Assembly: GCA_020284085.1 (NCBI GenBank)
Contig: JACEVL010000690.1
Location: 191,501 to 255,500 of the forward strand
DNA length: 64,000 nt
Direction of reading: 5' to 3'
Source: Aporrectodea caliginosa
Taxonomy: Eukaryota > Annelida > Clitellata > Crassiclitellata > Lumbricidae
Positions 27,390 to 62,580 of the stretch are shown piece after piece (positions within the stretch are counted from its first letter, which is position 1; each line of letters begins with the position of its first letter). Position numbers and translations under genes: made by a program. The notes under the pieces are model-generated. The model saw only the letters and a list, made by a program, of their open reading frames with translations, was not told the origin of the DNA and did no database searches.

Positions 27390-28134
27390 CACATACAGCT
27401 AGGAGAACTGACTGAAGCGCGAGATTAGTCCCTCGTGCTTAAGTCTGGATGCAGGTCAGCAAAAGATCTATAGCTAGATAACCTTCACCGTTAGAGATCC
27501 GTACAGATACATATCCGGCGTTAATCCGTTATCTTCCGAAGCAGTATTTATAAGTTTGTCAACACAGGAAACTGGAAAGCGAGCTTACTCCATTCCACCA
27601 CCATTCAATACACCGTAGCTGGCGCATGACGAATTTACGGAGGTCTTACACGCGGAAATAGTACGAGAGACCTGCGGGAAGGTGTCCAATATACACCTTT
27701 CAATATACGCCTGCCAACATACACCTGCCAATATACACCTGCCTAGAGCGAAAAGACGCGGGTACCACCAGTCGTACGGTACTTCGAGAACGACAGGTGT
27801 GTCGTTATAGGGGTTACTGCAGAGTAAAGAGGTGTTGAATGGTAGTGAATAGAAAGGACGTGGTAAAGAAAGCAGACAAAAGGGGAACGACTGTTGCCGG
27901 TACAGGAACGAACCCTGTTCTGAGAAAGAACCATCTTCAGAACGTTGCCGACCCAGCGAAAGAGAAAGGGGTCGAATGGGAACCCGAGACAGAGCTTTAC
28001 TGCGCTCAACTGAACCTCCCTTGGAAAGAATGGACATCGGTGGTGGTTAAATTCAGCCGAATTCAGCCCGATTCGTGATCCGGAACCCAAGATTTGCGAC
28101 CCGCCATCTGAAAAGATGCGATCCGCCACCTAAA

Positions 28135-28222
28135 AGATGTATATAGGTAACTCATATCTGTCCGTCCGCCCGTCCGTTCGTCCTGTATGTTTATTCGTCC
28201 GTCTGTTTGCGATCCGCCACCT
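28135..28222 (+). repeat. templated insertion in copy B
   Basis: Interrupts GATCCGCCACCTAAAAGA relative to copy A. The inserted bases are a join of two pieces found 400-550 bp downstream: TATATAGGTAACTCATATCT and following to CGTCCGTTCGTC (as at 28549-28592), then CTGTATGTTTATTCGTCCGT (as at 28682-28701). A repeat of GCGATCCGCCACCT restores the original sequence. Confidence 0.8.
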
Positions 28223-29227
28223 TAAAGAGGTGGCCGTCACTCAAATGTGGTTTTGGTTCCAAGAATCGATCACATGTATATAGTGTTGAACACATTTGAT
28301 CTGTCTTATGAATAGCGAATATTGAGTATCCGATAATAGATTCTCCATATAGGACTAGGTTTCAGATTTGAAGATCCGCTACCTCTGGATGAGCAATTTA
28401 ACCACTGACGGACAATTTGAGCGGATATGGTACGGAACGGACATTTTACGTGGAAAGCAGATGGGGGCGGAGATGTGGGTGGCTACAGACGTAGTACCGG
28501 TTTTGGAGTCACTAGCCTACTCCTTCCAGACCTGATCGCCACAATATGTATATAGGTAACTCATATCTGTCCGTCCGCCCGTCCGTTCGTCTGCCTGCCT
28601 GTCTGACTCACTTCGTCGGTCTGCCTGTCAGTTCGTTCGTGTGTCTATCTGCTTCTGCGTATACCTGTCCGTCTGTGAGTCCTGTATGTTTATTCGTCCG
28701 TCTGTGCGTCCGTTTGTCTGCCTGCATGCCTGTCTGTCCGTTTGTCTGTCTGGCTGTATATCCGTCCGTCTGTTTGTCTGTCTGTCTCAAAGTGCGTCTC
28801 GATGTCCGTGAATCGGTTTGGCACAGTTCTGCCACCGTAAGACAGAGATCTGTCATCGTTAAGGAATCAGAAAAGCTAACAAGCTGTCAGAAAATGAATT
28901 TACCAGAAACTGTCAACCGAGGAATTCTGTCACTAAGACTTCGACTGATCGCATACGCTGCTCTTACTTCTACACTTAAGCCACTGACTACAGAACCACG
29001 GACTAGACAAGAATCATTACACCAGCTCCCCCTCTCCCTTACGGAAGAACGAAGAACACTCAAGATCCTCTTCCTGAGATGAGTTCCAGTTGTCGTTCAC
29101 CGCTAACGCATACATCAAGGAGCTCAGTGTATACCAGCCTCCTGTCAAAACGGTCGGCGATCACTGCGCTCGCCTGCCTTTGGGGATGTAGGTGCCGCGC
29201 TTCGTGCACAACTCGAGCCATTCCTGC

Positions 29228-29391
29228 CAGGGGCGTTGCCAGGAAAAGATTTCAGAGAGGGGTTTAAGTTTTCGGGGATTCCATTGGAAATGGTCGTATT
29301 TTTCTACATTTTTAGTTTTTAATAACTCTAATGTATTTTATTGGAAGAGGGGGGGTAAAACCCGTAAAACCACCCTCTAAATACGCCCATG
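29228..29391 (+). mobile_element. hAT-type MITE, copy B
   Basis: Counterpart of 22331-22478. The left flank is now ATTCCTGC and the right CTTCCTGC, so one base of the target duplication has mutated. It holds a few extra G and A residues near 29345-29365. Confidence 0.85.
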
Positions 29392-29664
29392 CTTCCTGCT
29401 TTCTTTTCCAGTGTTGCATCTACCTTTTGAAACAGTCTTCCGTTGCATGTGCGTATTTTGCATTTGATTTCGTTCGGCATACATTTGCAAGTAATCGACC
29501 TTATGTCGCATCTGCTAAGATCAATTAGTTAGCCATGTGTGCATCGCTTTTGAGATGTCCCTGTAAGACACTTTACATAATGTTTCTTGATACACACTTG
29601 CATACATAATGAACCTATACTTCATAGCTCTCAATATTAGAGTATCATAGTAGTAAATCATGTA

Positions 29665-30130
29665 TCACGAAATACTGTATACTATACTACTACGCTAACA
29701 TTAATTGCGATCATTCTAGATTAGATTGGATAAGATAGTTACGTTTCATTATAAAAGAATTGGTTAGATTAGATTGTTAGTCTACAGATGCCTTCATATC
29801 TCATTAAACACAGAATCCTACTACACTAATATCAACTGCACACTTTCTACATTACATTAGATTAGATTAGATTAGATTGGATTAGATTGGATTGGATTTG
29901 ATTCAATCAGTTGTGACTGAATTTGATGGGATTAGATTTAATACGACTGGATTACCAGAGATGCCTTCATAGGTCCACCATTCCGACCACGTAGATCCAG
30001 AACCTACAATGAAATGACGTAACGACTGTAGCAATTAATTTATGTAGCTCCAGACTCATATATAATATCAGCTCAGATTGAAGTATAGCATGCCAAATCA
30101 CAGGGAAAGGGTTCCAGTAAGACTAGGCAG
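29665..30130. other. AT-rich stretch with (AGATT)n array
   Basis: A pure (AGATT)n run lies at about 29856-29880, followed by degenerate GGATT units to 29940. Nothing else recognised. Confidence 0.55.
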
Positions 30131-30131
30131 T

Positions 30132-30425
30132 CGAACAGACAGACATACAGGCAGACAGACAGACAGACAGACGACAGACAACATAATATATATATATAAT
30201 ATACATACATACATACCTACATACATACAGACATACATACAGACATACATACATACATACATACATACATACATGCAGACAGACAGACAGACAGACAGCA
30301 TACATACATACATACTTACAGACATACAGACGTACATACATACATACATACATACATACATGCATACATACATACATACATACATACATGCATGCATACA
30401 TACATACAGCCAGACAGACAGAGGC
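30132..30425. repeat. compound (CAGA)n / (CATA)n microsatellite
   Basis: Alternating blocks of CAGACAGA and CATACATA, with CATG interruptions. All Tyr-Ile-His-Thr and Met-Tyr-Val-Cys frames on the two strands are products of the repeats. Confidence 0.95.
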
Positions 30426-31690
30426 AATGCCTAATTGTTTTGATGCACTTTTGCGGCGTCTGTCGGGTGACCGCTTTTTCTGCTGCCTCTGGCGCTGCAA
30501 CCGTAGCCAGGCAGGAGGAGGCTGTCGTCATCATCTGGCAGTTTAAAGGTGCATGAGAAGATGGCGTCTATAGGTGAGCGAAGGCGGCAGACGTACAGGT
30601 GGATTGGCGCTCGCCAATGGCTGTGCATGTAGCCATGGAGAGACGGAAGAATGCCTCGTATCACGCGAACACCTTATGAGCATATTCAAGACGGAGGAGA
30701 GAGTCAGGAAAGGGAAGAGAACCAGACAGGTAGACAAACAAACAGAAAGAGATAGAGACATACATGTACATGCAGGCGTATTCTCTCTTACTGTTGCTGA
30801 TCGCCTCTTCTCCGTCTCTAACGCCTCTGTACTTCTGAACGTTCTACTCTAAGTTCAGAATCGTCAACCCACCTGTTAATTCTGATCTCTACAAATACTG
30901 CCCTCATATGCCAAGGCTAAGATATCGAAGTCACTAACACTTCATACCCATGGCTGCCTCGGGGCTATAGCTTTAGGGACAGCATTTTTTTCTTCTTCTT
31001 CTTCTTCTTCTTCTTCTTCTACACTTGACAACAGAAATAGACAGTGTAAACACTATAGTTTAATAGATTAAGCATTAACTTAAATGTCTTGGCTTTTTGG
31101 CTTTTACAAACCTCTGGCCCGATTACACAGTAAAGTAACATCTCGTAAAGCATTGTCCTGAAATGCAATTAAAACATTGTAACGTCGGCTTTATATAGCG
31201 CCACTACTAACCGAGTCCGCAGTAGCAGAGTAGGAAGAAGAAAACCTCTCCGGTTAACACCACCATCTCAAACGACACTTTGCGAGGAACGGAAAACCAA
31301 TTCTACCACAACGGTCACCATCTCAACCATTATCAATGCCACCAGCAGCAACCACCAGCTGCAGCATCAGCAGCAGTCTTTGCCTGCACCAGCCTCCTCC
31401 TACGCCATCCTCCTCCTCCTCCTGCCTGCTTCCGCCAGCCTCCGTATCTCGTTCGCTCGTTGCTCTTCACTGCTTGCCTTCATCCGATGTGACCAACTAG
31501 GCATGCATTCTCTGGCCTTTAGCCATGCAAGACTAAACAATTATACATATACATTATGTTATCCATGCATAATAATATAACATGTATCTGTATATATACT
31601 TGTACATATGTATATATACATGGAAATATATACATGTATATGCATACATTATGCATATATATATGTATCATATATATATGCTATTTGCCT
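30426..31690. other. unique stretch with short repeats
   Basis: Contains a (TTC)n run at 30989-31020, a TATATAGCGCC motif at 31192-31202, CAG/CAC-rich sequence at 31330-31380 and CTC-rich sequence to 31440. No exon with supportable splice borders was seen. Confidence 0.4.
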
Positions 31691-31696
31691 ACATAC

Positions 31697-31697
31697 A

Positions 31698-31760
<63 letters not shown>
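31697..31760. repeat. (TA)n microsatellite
   Basis: About 60 bp of pure TA within a wider ATATGTATA-rich region (31550-31930). Confidence 0.93.
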
Positions 31761-31761
<1 letters not shown>

Positions 31762-32136
31762 TACAGCTGTATCGTGCATGGATAACATATTTTAAGTATG
31801 TATGCTACATTTGCCTACATCCATGAATAGTTGAATATAATGTATTTATGTATGTATGTGAGTATTTTATACATCCTGTATTATGCATGGATGACTGTAT
31901 GCATGTATGCATGTGCATATATGTATCTCAATACTTATATAGCACCTTTTTTCTAAAATAAGTGCTGTCTATAGCAATAAGTATAAATTGCTCCTTCAAT
32001 AGATACCATACCACATAAAAACTCAGTATAAATAGTTAAAACATATGCATCTGACATATATATGATATCATATATATGTATCTGGTGTATAATCTGCCCC
32101 ATATATGAATGTCATTTATCAATAGAATAGTAATAA

Positions 32137-32143
32137 TAATGAC

Positions 32144-32205
<62 letters not shown>

Positions 32206-32325
32206 CAAAAATAAACCTATCTCTTCCCCTCCTGAACCCCTTCCCTCTCTGTCTGTCTGTCTCTCATTCTGTTTATCTGTCTCTGTCTGTCTGTCTCTGT
32301 CTCTGTCTCTGTCTGTCTCTGTCTG

Positions 32326-32360
<35 letters not shown>

Positions 32361-32425
32361 GTCTTCTCTGTCTGTCTGTCTGTCTGTCTGTCTCTGTCTC
32401 TCTTTCTCTCTCTCTGTATGAACAT
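32137..32425. repeat. (AAT)n then (TCTG)n microsatellites
   Basis: AAT run at 32137-32202 and a TCTG/TCTC array at 32245-32420, separated by about 40 bp of unique sequence. Confidence 0.94.
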
Positions 32426-33270
32426 ATACATACATATATATATACATACATATATAGTGAACATATACATAGTATAGTTCTTTTATATATATACACACAT
32501 TATATAAATATACATATGTGACTCAGAGATTGATTTGGCGACAGATTAAAGAGACGCAGCCAAGAGATCCGACAGATTACTAAGTCAACCGGATCCGACA
32601 TTTGAATACGTCGTCCCTAATGCTCCGCCGCCGCCGCCGCCGCCCAATGCTCCATCGACCGCCCCTAACCCTCCCTACCCTACTCAGCCCAACTCCTCCC
32701 TCTCTCCCTACCTTCCCTACCTCCCGCCTTCGTCGTCACCCCTTCGCCTCCCGCTCCCCATCCTTTCTTTTTCCGTCTGCCTCTTTTTCCTTCCGTCTTT
32801 CCCTTCCTTTCTTCGTTCCTCTTGCTTATATAACGCCTGCCCACAGTATACATATATATATTCATAAATAACTAAATATATATTCATATACATATACATA
32901 AATATGTACATATATATATATATATAGTATGCTTATATATATATATTTATGTATGCTTCTACACTATTAGGTATGCACGCAAATGTACATTGCCCACACG
33001 TATGTATTGTATTGTTATGTGTAAGCTTATTGAGCATAGGTATGCATAGATGTATGTATATACACCAGTGTCCGCTTATCATTGTATAAATTTTATAAAC
33101 AAGCATAGGGCATATAATAACATATATATATTTATTATATACATACATACATATATAATATATATATATATGATTATATATACGAGACATACTGACCGTT
33201 GGCTCTATACCCTGAATCAGGTGACTGGTCAGCTGGAATGACCGATCAAGTTACTCAACTCAGGCGTTCA
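32426..33270. other. low-complexity stretch, no gene recognised
   Basis: CCG run at 32622-32643, C/T-rich sequence to 32830, then ATATAC-rich DNA to 33180. The frames at 32602-32871 and 32933-33190 are composition-driven. Confidence 0.45.
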
Positions 33271-33275
33271 CTGGA

Positions 33276-33430
33276 ATTCGTGGCCGAATGCTAATGCCAC
33301 TGCCTATCACCTCAGCTTCTGTGGATCGAATCCCGGTGCGTTTCCTGTGAAACTGACGATCCACTGAGGAGGCATCGTGTCTTATGAAAACGGCGCTATA
33401 AAAATAAATCGACTAGATTAGATAAGATTA
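33276..33430 (+). mobile_element. tRNA-derived SINE
   Basis: The head has a box-A-like TGGCCGAATGCTAATG and a box B GGATCGAATCC (33323-33333), the internal RNA polymerase III promoter of tRNA-derived SINEs. The 3' end reads CGGCGCTATAAAAATAAATC and passes into AGATT repeats. It is not a functional tRNA: no acceptor stem is formed. Confidence 0.65.
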
Positions 33431-33462
33431 TATTAGATCAATTGTTGTCCTTTCGTTGGAAT

Positions 33463-33676
33463 TAATAATAATAATAATAATAATAATAATCTTTTCTTTA
33501 TTGATCGCCTGACAAACGCACTGCGCTGTACATTTACATGTTATCAATTGAAATCTTAACTACTTGTACAACGGCGCTAATAGCAGCCTACAAAGCAAAT
33601 CCGCCCAACGGGGGCTCGAACTCGGTACCTCTCGGTCTCTGTGCCAGCTGTTATCCAAAGCGCCACGGGCCCCCGT
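33463..33676 (-). mobile_element. tRNA-derived SINE, family with (ATT)n tail, copy 1
   Basis: On the minus strand it opens near CGGGGGCCCGTGGCGCTTTG, has the box B GAGTTCGAGCCCC, then a 110-bp body, and ends AATAAAGAAAAG followed by (ATT)n. A second copy at 55472-55680 shares the whole length, and a fragment is at 63561-63598. Confidence 0.8.
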
Positions 33677-33819
33677 TGCTGTTGTCTTGTTTGTGCCTCA
33701 GCCGAAAGATCCTTTAACCTCAGGACCATGCCTGGAGGTATTATAGTAAATATGTTGTTACTCTATCGCACCTAACCAGGGTTTACTGTTCAAATTAATG
33801 TCACGCTGATGCTGATGAA

Positions 33820-33935
33820 TTTGCTATCGATCTGTCTGTCTATTTGTCTGTCTGTTTGTCTGTATATCTGTCTGTCTTTGTATGTATGTATGTGTGTATG
33901 TGTGTATGTCTGTCTGTTTGTTTATCTATATATAA
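33820..33935. repeat. (CTGT)n/(TGTA)n microsatellite
   Basis: Degenerate CTGTCTGT units passing into TGTATGTG units. Confidence 0.88.
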
Positions 33936-34081
33936 AATCTATGCTGCTGCTGATGATGATGATGATGAGTTGCACCTTGTTCAATATGTTAGGCAGCCAC
34001 AGAGGTGTAACTTGGTCTAGAAACCTGGGGTGCCAAACTCCGCATCGTATCCCTTTCATGATGATGCCGTGGAGTTAATGC

Positions 34082-36040
<1,959 letters not shown>

Positions 36041-36049
36041 TAAGTTCTA

Positions 36050-36176
36050 ACAATCTACTACTACTACTAGTACTACTACTACTGCTGCTACTGCTACTGC
36101 TGCTGTTACTGATACAACAACAACAACAGCAACAACAGCAACAACAACTACTATCACCACCACCACCACCACCACA

Positions 36177-36226
<50 letters not shown>

Positions 36227-36342
36227 CACTACCACTACCACAACCACTACCACTACCACTACCACTACCACTACCACTACCACTACCACTACCACTACCA
36301 CTACCACTACCACTACCACTACCACTACCACTACCACTACCA

Positions 36343-36414
<72 letters not shown>

Positions 36415-36435
36415 ATAATAATAATAATAATAACA
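36050..36435. repeat. compound (ACT)n / (ACCACT)n / (CAACAG)n array
   Basis: About 380 bp of trinucleotide-based repeat with sub-blocks: ACT/GCT at 36050-36110, CAACAG at 36114-36150, ACC at 36155-36172, ACT at 36175-36222, ACCACT at 36223-36345 and ACT again to 36410, ending in AAT. It produces long poly-Leu, poly-Val and Ser/Gly frames that should not be annotated as proteins. Confidence 0.95.
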
Positions 36436-36528
36436 ATGTCTTCTACTACTTCTAATTCTACTTGTAAGGCTGTCATCATTTTGGGGGATAATTAAATGGT
36501 ACCAATCTTGCTTGAAGAATATATAGAT

Positions 36529-36660
36529 CAGGGGTGTCAAACCTTTTTTAATGGTGGGCCAGTGGCAGTACTTTCCAGCAAGTGGCGAGCCAAGGTGTCG
36601 AAGGCTCATGAGCAAAATGGGGTACGATCTGGAACGGCCTTGAAAAGACGCGGTTCAATA
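36529..36660 (+). mobile_element. hAT-type element end (fragment)
   Basis: CAGGGGTGTCAAAC is the classic terminal motif of Charlie-like hAT elements. It is followed by TGGTGGGCCAGTGGC-type sequence as seen in that group. The opposite end was not located, so this is probably a truncated copy. Confidence 0.45.
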
Positions 36661-36813
36661 CCCGTAATCCCCTCTACTAAGCCTTCCACTCCCTAGAGGC
36701 AGCAGTAACATGAGTAGGCGCCTAACAGGCTGTTCATGAAATTTGTACCGTCAAGTTTCAATATTTTAATGTTACTTACCGCGGTTTGTCAGTGAGCTTG
36801 TCAATAAACACGA

Positions 36814-36815
<2 letters not shown>

Positions 36816-36888
<73 letters not shown>

Positions 36889-36892
36889 TTTT
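36816..36892. repeat. (TTA)n array with poly-T end
   Basis: About 75 bp of ATT repeat followed by T10. The next bases (GCCCCGAGGTATACATGATC then CCTCAGGGACTT) recur inverted at about 42370-42415, beside another AAT array, so both mark copies of one dispersed repeat with an AAT/ATT tail. Confidence 0.85.
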
Positions 36893-38090
36893 TTTTTGCC
36901 CCGAGGTATACATGATCCCTCAGGGACTTAATATTAATTAAGAACAATAAAATTCGTCTGGAACGGCACCTAATCGTGGTTTTTTAATTATTTAAAAAAA
37001 ATTATTATTATTATTATTATTGTTATAACTTATGGCTTTTTATAATTAGATCGCCATTACTATCGCCATCGTCACAATGATCGTCGGCATCTTCATCATT
37101 AGTATCGTTATCAAAACTAAACTTTTAATTAGCATTACTATAATCGATTTTAGCATAATGTCAGATAATTATATGACGTCTACTGGGCAGCTATCCGACA
37201 TCTATCGGACACAAGTTTTACTTCGCTTTTGTTGTCATTTTCCTCATGAATGCCTCTTTGTTGTCACTGTCTTCAAGTATGGCTTTTTATCGTCACTTTC
37301 TTAGTGAACGGTTTTCTGCCGTCACTATCTTAATGAATGGCTCTTTGATGTTATTCTCTTCATAAAAGGCCCATACAAGATTTCTGAAGTTATTCTAACG
37401 CAGGCCATAACAACAACTAAAAAGAACCGATTATGTAGCTATCTAGAAGAACAACATTAGTGCCTGCTAGCTCCTAGCCAATCTCGAGCGTGAACTTCAG
37501 GAATAACCATCCGTTACCTCCCGACTGACCTACCGGCCTAGCTACGACTAACGGACTTACTACTTAGGCCTACTCTCTTTCCTATTCTAGTTTACATGGA
37601 ACATGAGAACTGCCTTCTAAATTCAGATTGGTTCACCGTTTTACACATTTACCAATGATTTCATGAAAGTGAAAATGTATTTAAGAAGCGATTGGGATTT
37701 CCCGCCTTTCGTGACAAACACTGCTTGATAACTTCAGCAAACAAACCACTTCACCTTGAGATGGCGTGGTGTTATCTCAGGACGCACTGAACTTATCAAC
37801 TAAGCTGGAATTCGTCCCTACCTGGTGCCATTTATCACTCAACAAGTTTAATAGCGCTTATCTCCTCCATTTAGCTGGTGGTGGATTACATGTACCTAAC
37901 AGCAGAATGGGGCTATTAATCTTTTCAGAGAAGGTTAACCGCCGACTCTTGTCCTCATTCCTGTCCTACCTTCACGAAATTGCAAGCGCCTTAGGTATCT
38001 ACTATGAAAATAGACTACAACGGCTTAGTTGAGCATATGATTACTTACTTACGCTCATCAACAGTGCGACGATAATAATAGTCATCACTG
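36893..38090. other. unique stretch, no gene established
   Basis: Contains a short ATT run at 36999-37020 and a frame of 88 residues at 37766-38032 with no recognised similarity. The 3' side ends GAGCATATGATTACTTACTT, like other LINE/SINE ends in this window, so the frame may be a retroposon relic. Confidence 0.35.
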
Positions 38091-38094
38091 TCAT

Positions 38095-38096
38095 TC

Positions 38097-38153
<57 letters not shown>

Positions 38154-38305
38154 CCACCATCATCACCACCACCACCACCACCACCACCACCACCACCACC
38201 ACCACCACCACCACCACCACCACCATCATCATCAACAACAACAACAACATCATCAACATAAGTATGATCAACACCATTATTATTATCATCATCATCACGA
38301 GTTGA
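38095..38305. repeat. (ATC)n / (ACC)n / (AAC)n compound triplet array
   Basis: CAT-type repeat at 38095-38165, ACC at 38166-38224, then ATC/AAC/ATT mixtures to 38300. Confidence 0.95.
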
Positions 38306-38726
38306 TGAGTTGAGTTCATCATCTTTTTACGCCAAAATCACACCTGCTAATTATGCATAGGCAAATAATATGAAATAGGCCTAATTAATTCGACCTAACA
38401 ACGTAAATTAATGACCAAATACGTCTGTCTTGAATAGTCCAATTAATTATGTTTCTGTAGATGGCAGTCAATTCCAACACAAAATAGGGCCTGCATGATG
38501 AATAACATTGAATATAATTATGCAGCATATGTAGACCTATAATATGTATTATATTTATGTGTAGGCCTATATATATTATCTTTATTTATATGTATATATT
38601 ATATTTTACAATTATTAATGTTGTACTCTTACTTAGTTATTCTTGTGCATAATTATGTATGCATATATACATGTATATACATATATATTGCACATAATTA
38701 TATGTAGTAATTATATAGATACATAC

Positions 38727-38757
<31 letters not shown>

Positions 38758-39345
38758 ATATATATGTAATGTAGTGTAATGTAATTAGCAACTTCTATTG
38801 CGCTGGTGTCTAATGCACAAGGCATCAACCGATGGCGCATCAAAACAATCCGTAATCAGGTCAGCAGCCAGAAGATCAGTCCGTAAGAGACAGAGAGGCA
38901 GCCTAAGGTGGATAAGCAATCTGAAAGAGGTAAGTTTTCCAATATATAATTAATTATATTGGATGTACCGGTACATAAATTCGTCCTTAATTAACGTTCC
39001 ATAGAGAGTAGGTCATACGTTAAGGTTAGCAGCTTTCCAGTGACAGTGATGTATTGCAGAAAACAGTCTGGATTTGAACCCGTAACGTTGACGTAGTCTT
39101 TAATGGAAGTGTTCAAATTTAGGGTCTTTTTGCAAAGAAAACTTGGTGCTTAAACACGAGTCAGTGTTAAAAACTAATAACGTCTTCGCTTTCTCGACCT
39201 CGGCATACGCAGTTAAAATACGTAGCTGAGTTGTTAAGCTGCTTGAAGTGAAGTCAGTTTAAAAATGTAAAAACGTCTTTGTTTTCTCGATCTCAGCGTA
39301 CGCAGTTCCAGGAAGTAATTAGCTTCGATTCGCTAAAGGTAGCCA
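38306..39345. other. AT-rich stretch, nothing recognised
   Basis: Mostly ATATAT/TATGTA-rich sequence to 38770, then unique sequence. At 39125-39310 two related segments (GTTAAAAACTAATAACGTCTTCGCTTTCTCGA and the relative near 39260, quoted only in part here) suggest a diverged duplication of about 115 bp. Confidence 0.4.
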
Positions 39346-39349
39346 GCGG

Positions 39350-39440
39350 GCCAAATGATTGAAAAGCGCAACTGGTTCCGAACCCTCGAGCTCGTGGTCC
39401 GACGGTCAAGCGCCTTAACCACCAGAACACGACACTGCCA
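39350..39440 (-). mobile_element. tRNA-derived SINE head
   Basis: The minus strand reads TGGTGGTTAAGGCGCTTGAC (box A region), then GGACCACGAGCTCGAGGGTT with a box B-like GGGTTCGGAACC. This is a tRNA-Ser/Leu-like pol III head. It lies just downstream of the TRPC stop codon. Confidence 0.6.
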
Positions 39441-39484
39441 ATCTGCAGACGATAAACCGGAAGTAGATATCAAATGGAAGTTGG

Positions 39485-61180
<21,696 letters not shown>

Positions 61181-61660
61181 CTACGCAAGGTCAGTCAACC
61201 GAGCGGCAGTTCGAGGTTTCGGTTCTTGAAGAGATTCCAGGTTCTGCAACATTATATGAAACGACTGTAGCATGGAATAGGTAAAGAAATAGGTGGGATG
61301 TTGTTAAGCGTATTGGTCAAATATATATGTGTAGTAGTTTCAGTTGAACGACACAATGTGATAACAAAGGCCATCAGCGTAGCCTTCCTCTTTCTCCAGG
61401 CTTTGGACTGGCACTGTCAGAGTATGAACAGTGGCAGAGTTATATTGTGTGTTATGTGAGTAAAATATTGCTCATTATGTCTGTCGAATTTTGCCAGTAA
61501 TATAAGCAAAACGCTGCTCATTATGGAGGAGTAATATTGCTTATTGTCTAGGCCAAATTTCTTTAATGCAATAGTTGAAACGTCGTTCAAAATATTGTTC
61601 AAAGTAATAATTAAACACTGCTCAAGATGACGAAACAATTATTTTCATTATGCAGACCAC
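61181..61660. other. upstream of the TRPC start; no promoter identified
   Basis: AT-rich. From 61440 loose repeats of ATTGCTCATTATG and AAACACTGCTCAAGATG occur at spacings of 40-60 bp; related words return near 63750-63830. Confidence 0.4.
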
Positions 61661-62580
61661 ACGGGTAATTATTTGTGTAAGTCAAATAACGTTCAGACCT
61701 ATATTCCTATACCAGGAATTGGTAGGGTGTCAGAATCTGTTATTCTAGGAGTAGCCATTACCGATAGGCATAGCTTTCACCCCCATATTGACCGGATCTA
61801 TATTAAGGCTGGCCAATCGATCTATGGCTATGCGATACGCATCCTTATTGGCATTGCCCATGGTCTCTCGGGGACGCGCCGTTATGATGTAGTTCGGGTC
61901 ACCTCGTTGGCACGCCTCCTCTATGCTTCCCCTGCGTGGTCTGGCTTTGCCATTGCTGGTCGGCGCGCGCGTATTAAAGCAATAATACGGAAAATGGTAC
62001 GGCTAAAGTTTCTGCCTGCCGACCAGAAGACGTTCGATGACCTCTGTGCCCGTGATGATTCTTCCCTTTTCTCTTCCGTGCTTCACAACGCCAGCCATGC
62101 CCTAAATTGTCTTAATTGCCTCCTATAGAGACTGTTACCTATACTCAATCCGTCCTCAAATAACGTATAAATTCAATATATCAAACGATGTGTGGAAAAC
62201 GAAAATGGATGGAAGAGACTTCTACAAAATGAACTGAAATACAATTATTATCGTTAAAGACGTCAAGCCATTGTTGTCATAAGATGTCGCTAACCTTTGG
62301 AATAATAATAATAGTACTCCGTCCTCGTTCACACAACCGTGAGATCCCGCTTGCTGACGCATTAACCCGATTTGGTTTTATTACGCAAATGTTATTCAGT
62401 TGACTTCATTGCTGATCTTTCTTCTTACTTTATCCTTACTCTCTCACAGCCCCATAGATGTCTGTTCTGTAATTGCATGTCATGATTTCTTGTGATTGAA
62501 CGCTCTTAGATTGTTCTTATCCGATGTTCCCGCAGTGCGTTTGCAGGCGGTTCAATAAAGCACATACTTACTTATTTAGT
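61640..62580 (+). mobile_element. CR1/L2-like LINE 3' fragment
   Basis: Carries a reverse transcriptase remnant (next entry), about 440 bp of decayed 3' coding and untranslated sequence that includes LRPRSHNREIPLADALTRFG (about 62318-62378) in another frame, then TTCAATAAAGCACATACTTA with CTTA repeats as 3' end. Confidence 0.85.
61673..62128 (+). pseudogene. LINE reverse transcriptase thumb region
   Basis: Reads SVILGVAITDRHSFHPHIDR, then IYIKAGQSIYGYAIRILI, ARLLYASPAWSGFAIAGRRA and FLPADQKTFDDLCARDDSSL. The LGVxI...SFxPHI, KAxQxLYxL and LLYASPAWWGF motifs are those of CR1/L2-type LINEs. Continuation after 62128 is in other frames with stops. Confidence 0.88.

Larger units (their letters stand above)
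23373..29664 (+). repeat. tandem segmental duplication, copy B
   Basis: Collinear with 15895-22740. Nearly identical to about 27606, then about 90 percent identical to about 29664. It lacks the LINE of copy A and has a private insertion of about 87 bp near 28135-28222. The open frames duplicated from copy A (for example 24529-24864) are not credited as genes. Confidence 0.93.

Noticed and set aside
30132..30425. CRISPR-like alternation of repeats
   Set aside because: Blocks are simple tetranucleotide runs without unique spacers, in an animal genome.
30078..30500. Tyr-Ile-His-Thr and Met-Tyr-Val-Cys repeat frames
   Set aside because: CATA/CAGA microsatellite translated; no flanking coding sequence.
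36047..36495. Poly-Leu, poly-Val and Ser/Gly-rich frames of up to 236 residues
   Set aside because: Produced by the ACT/ACCACT triplet array; all frames of a stop-free triplet repeat are open.
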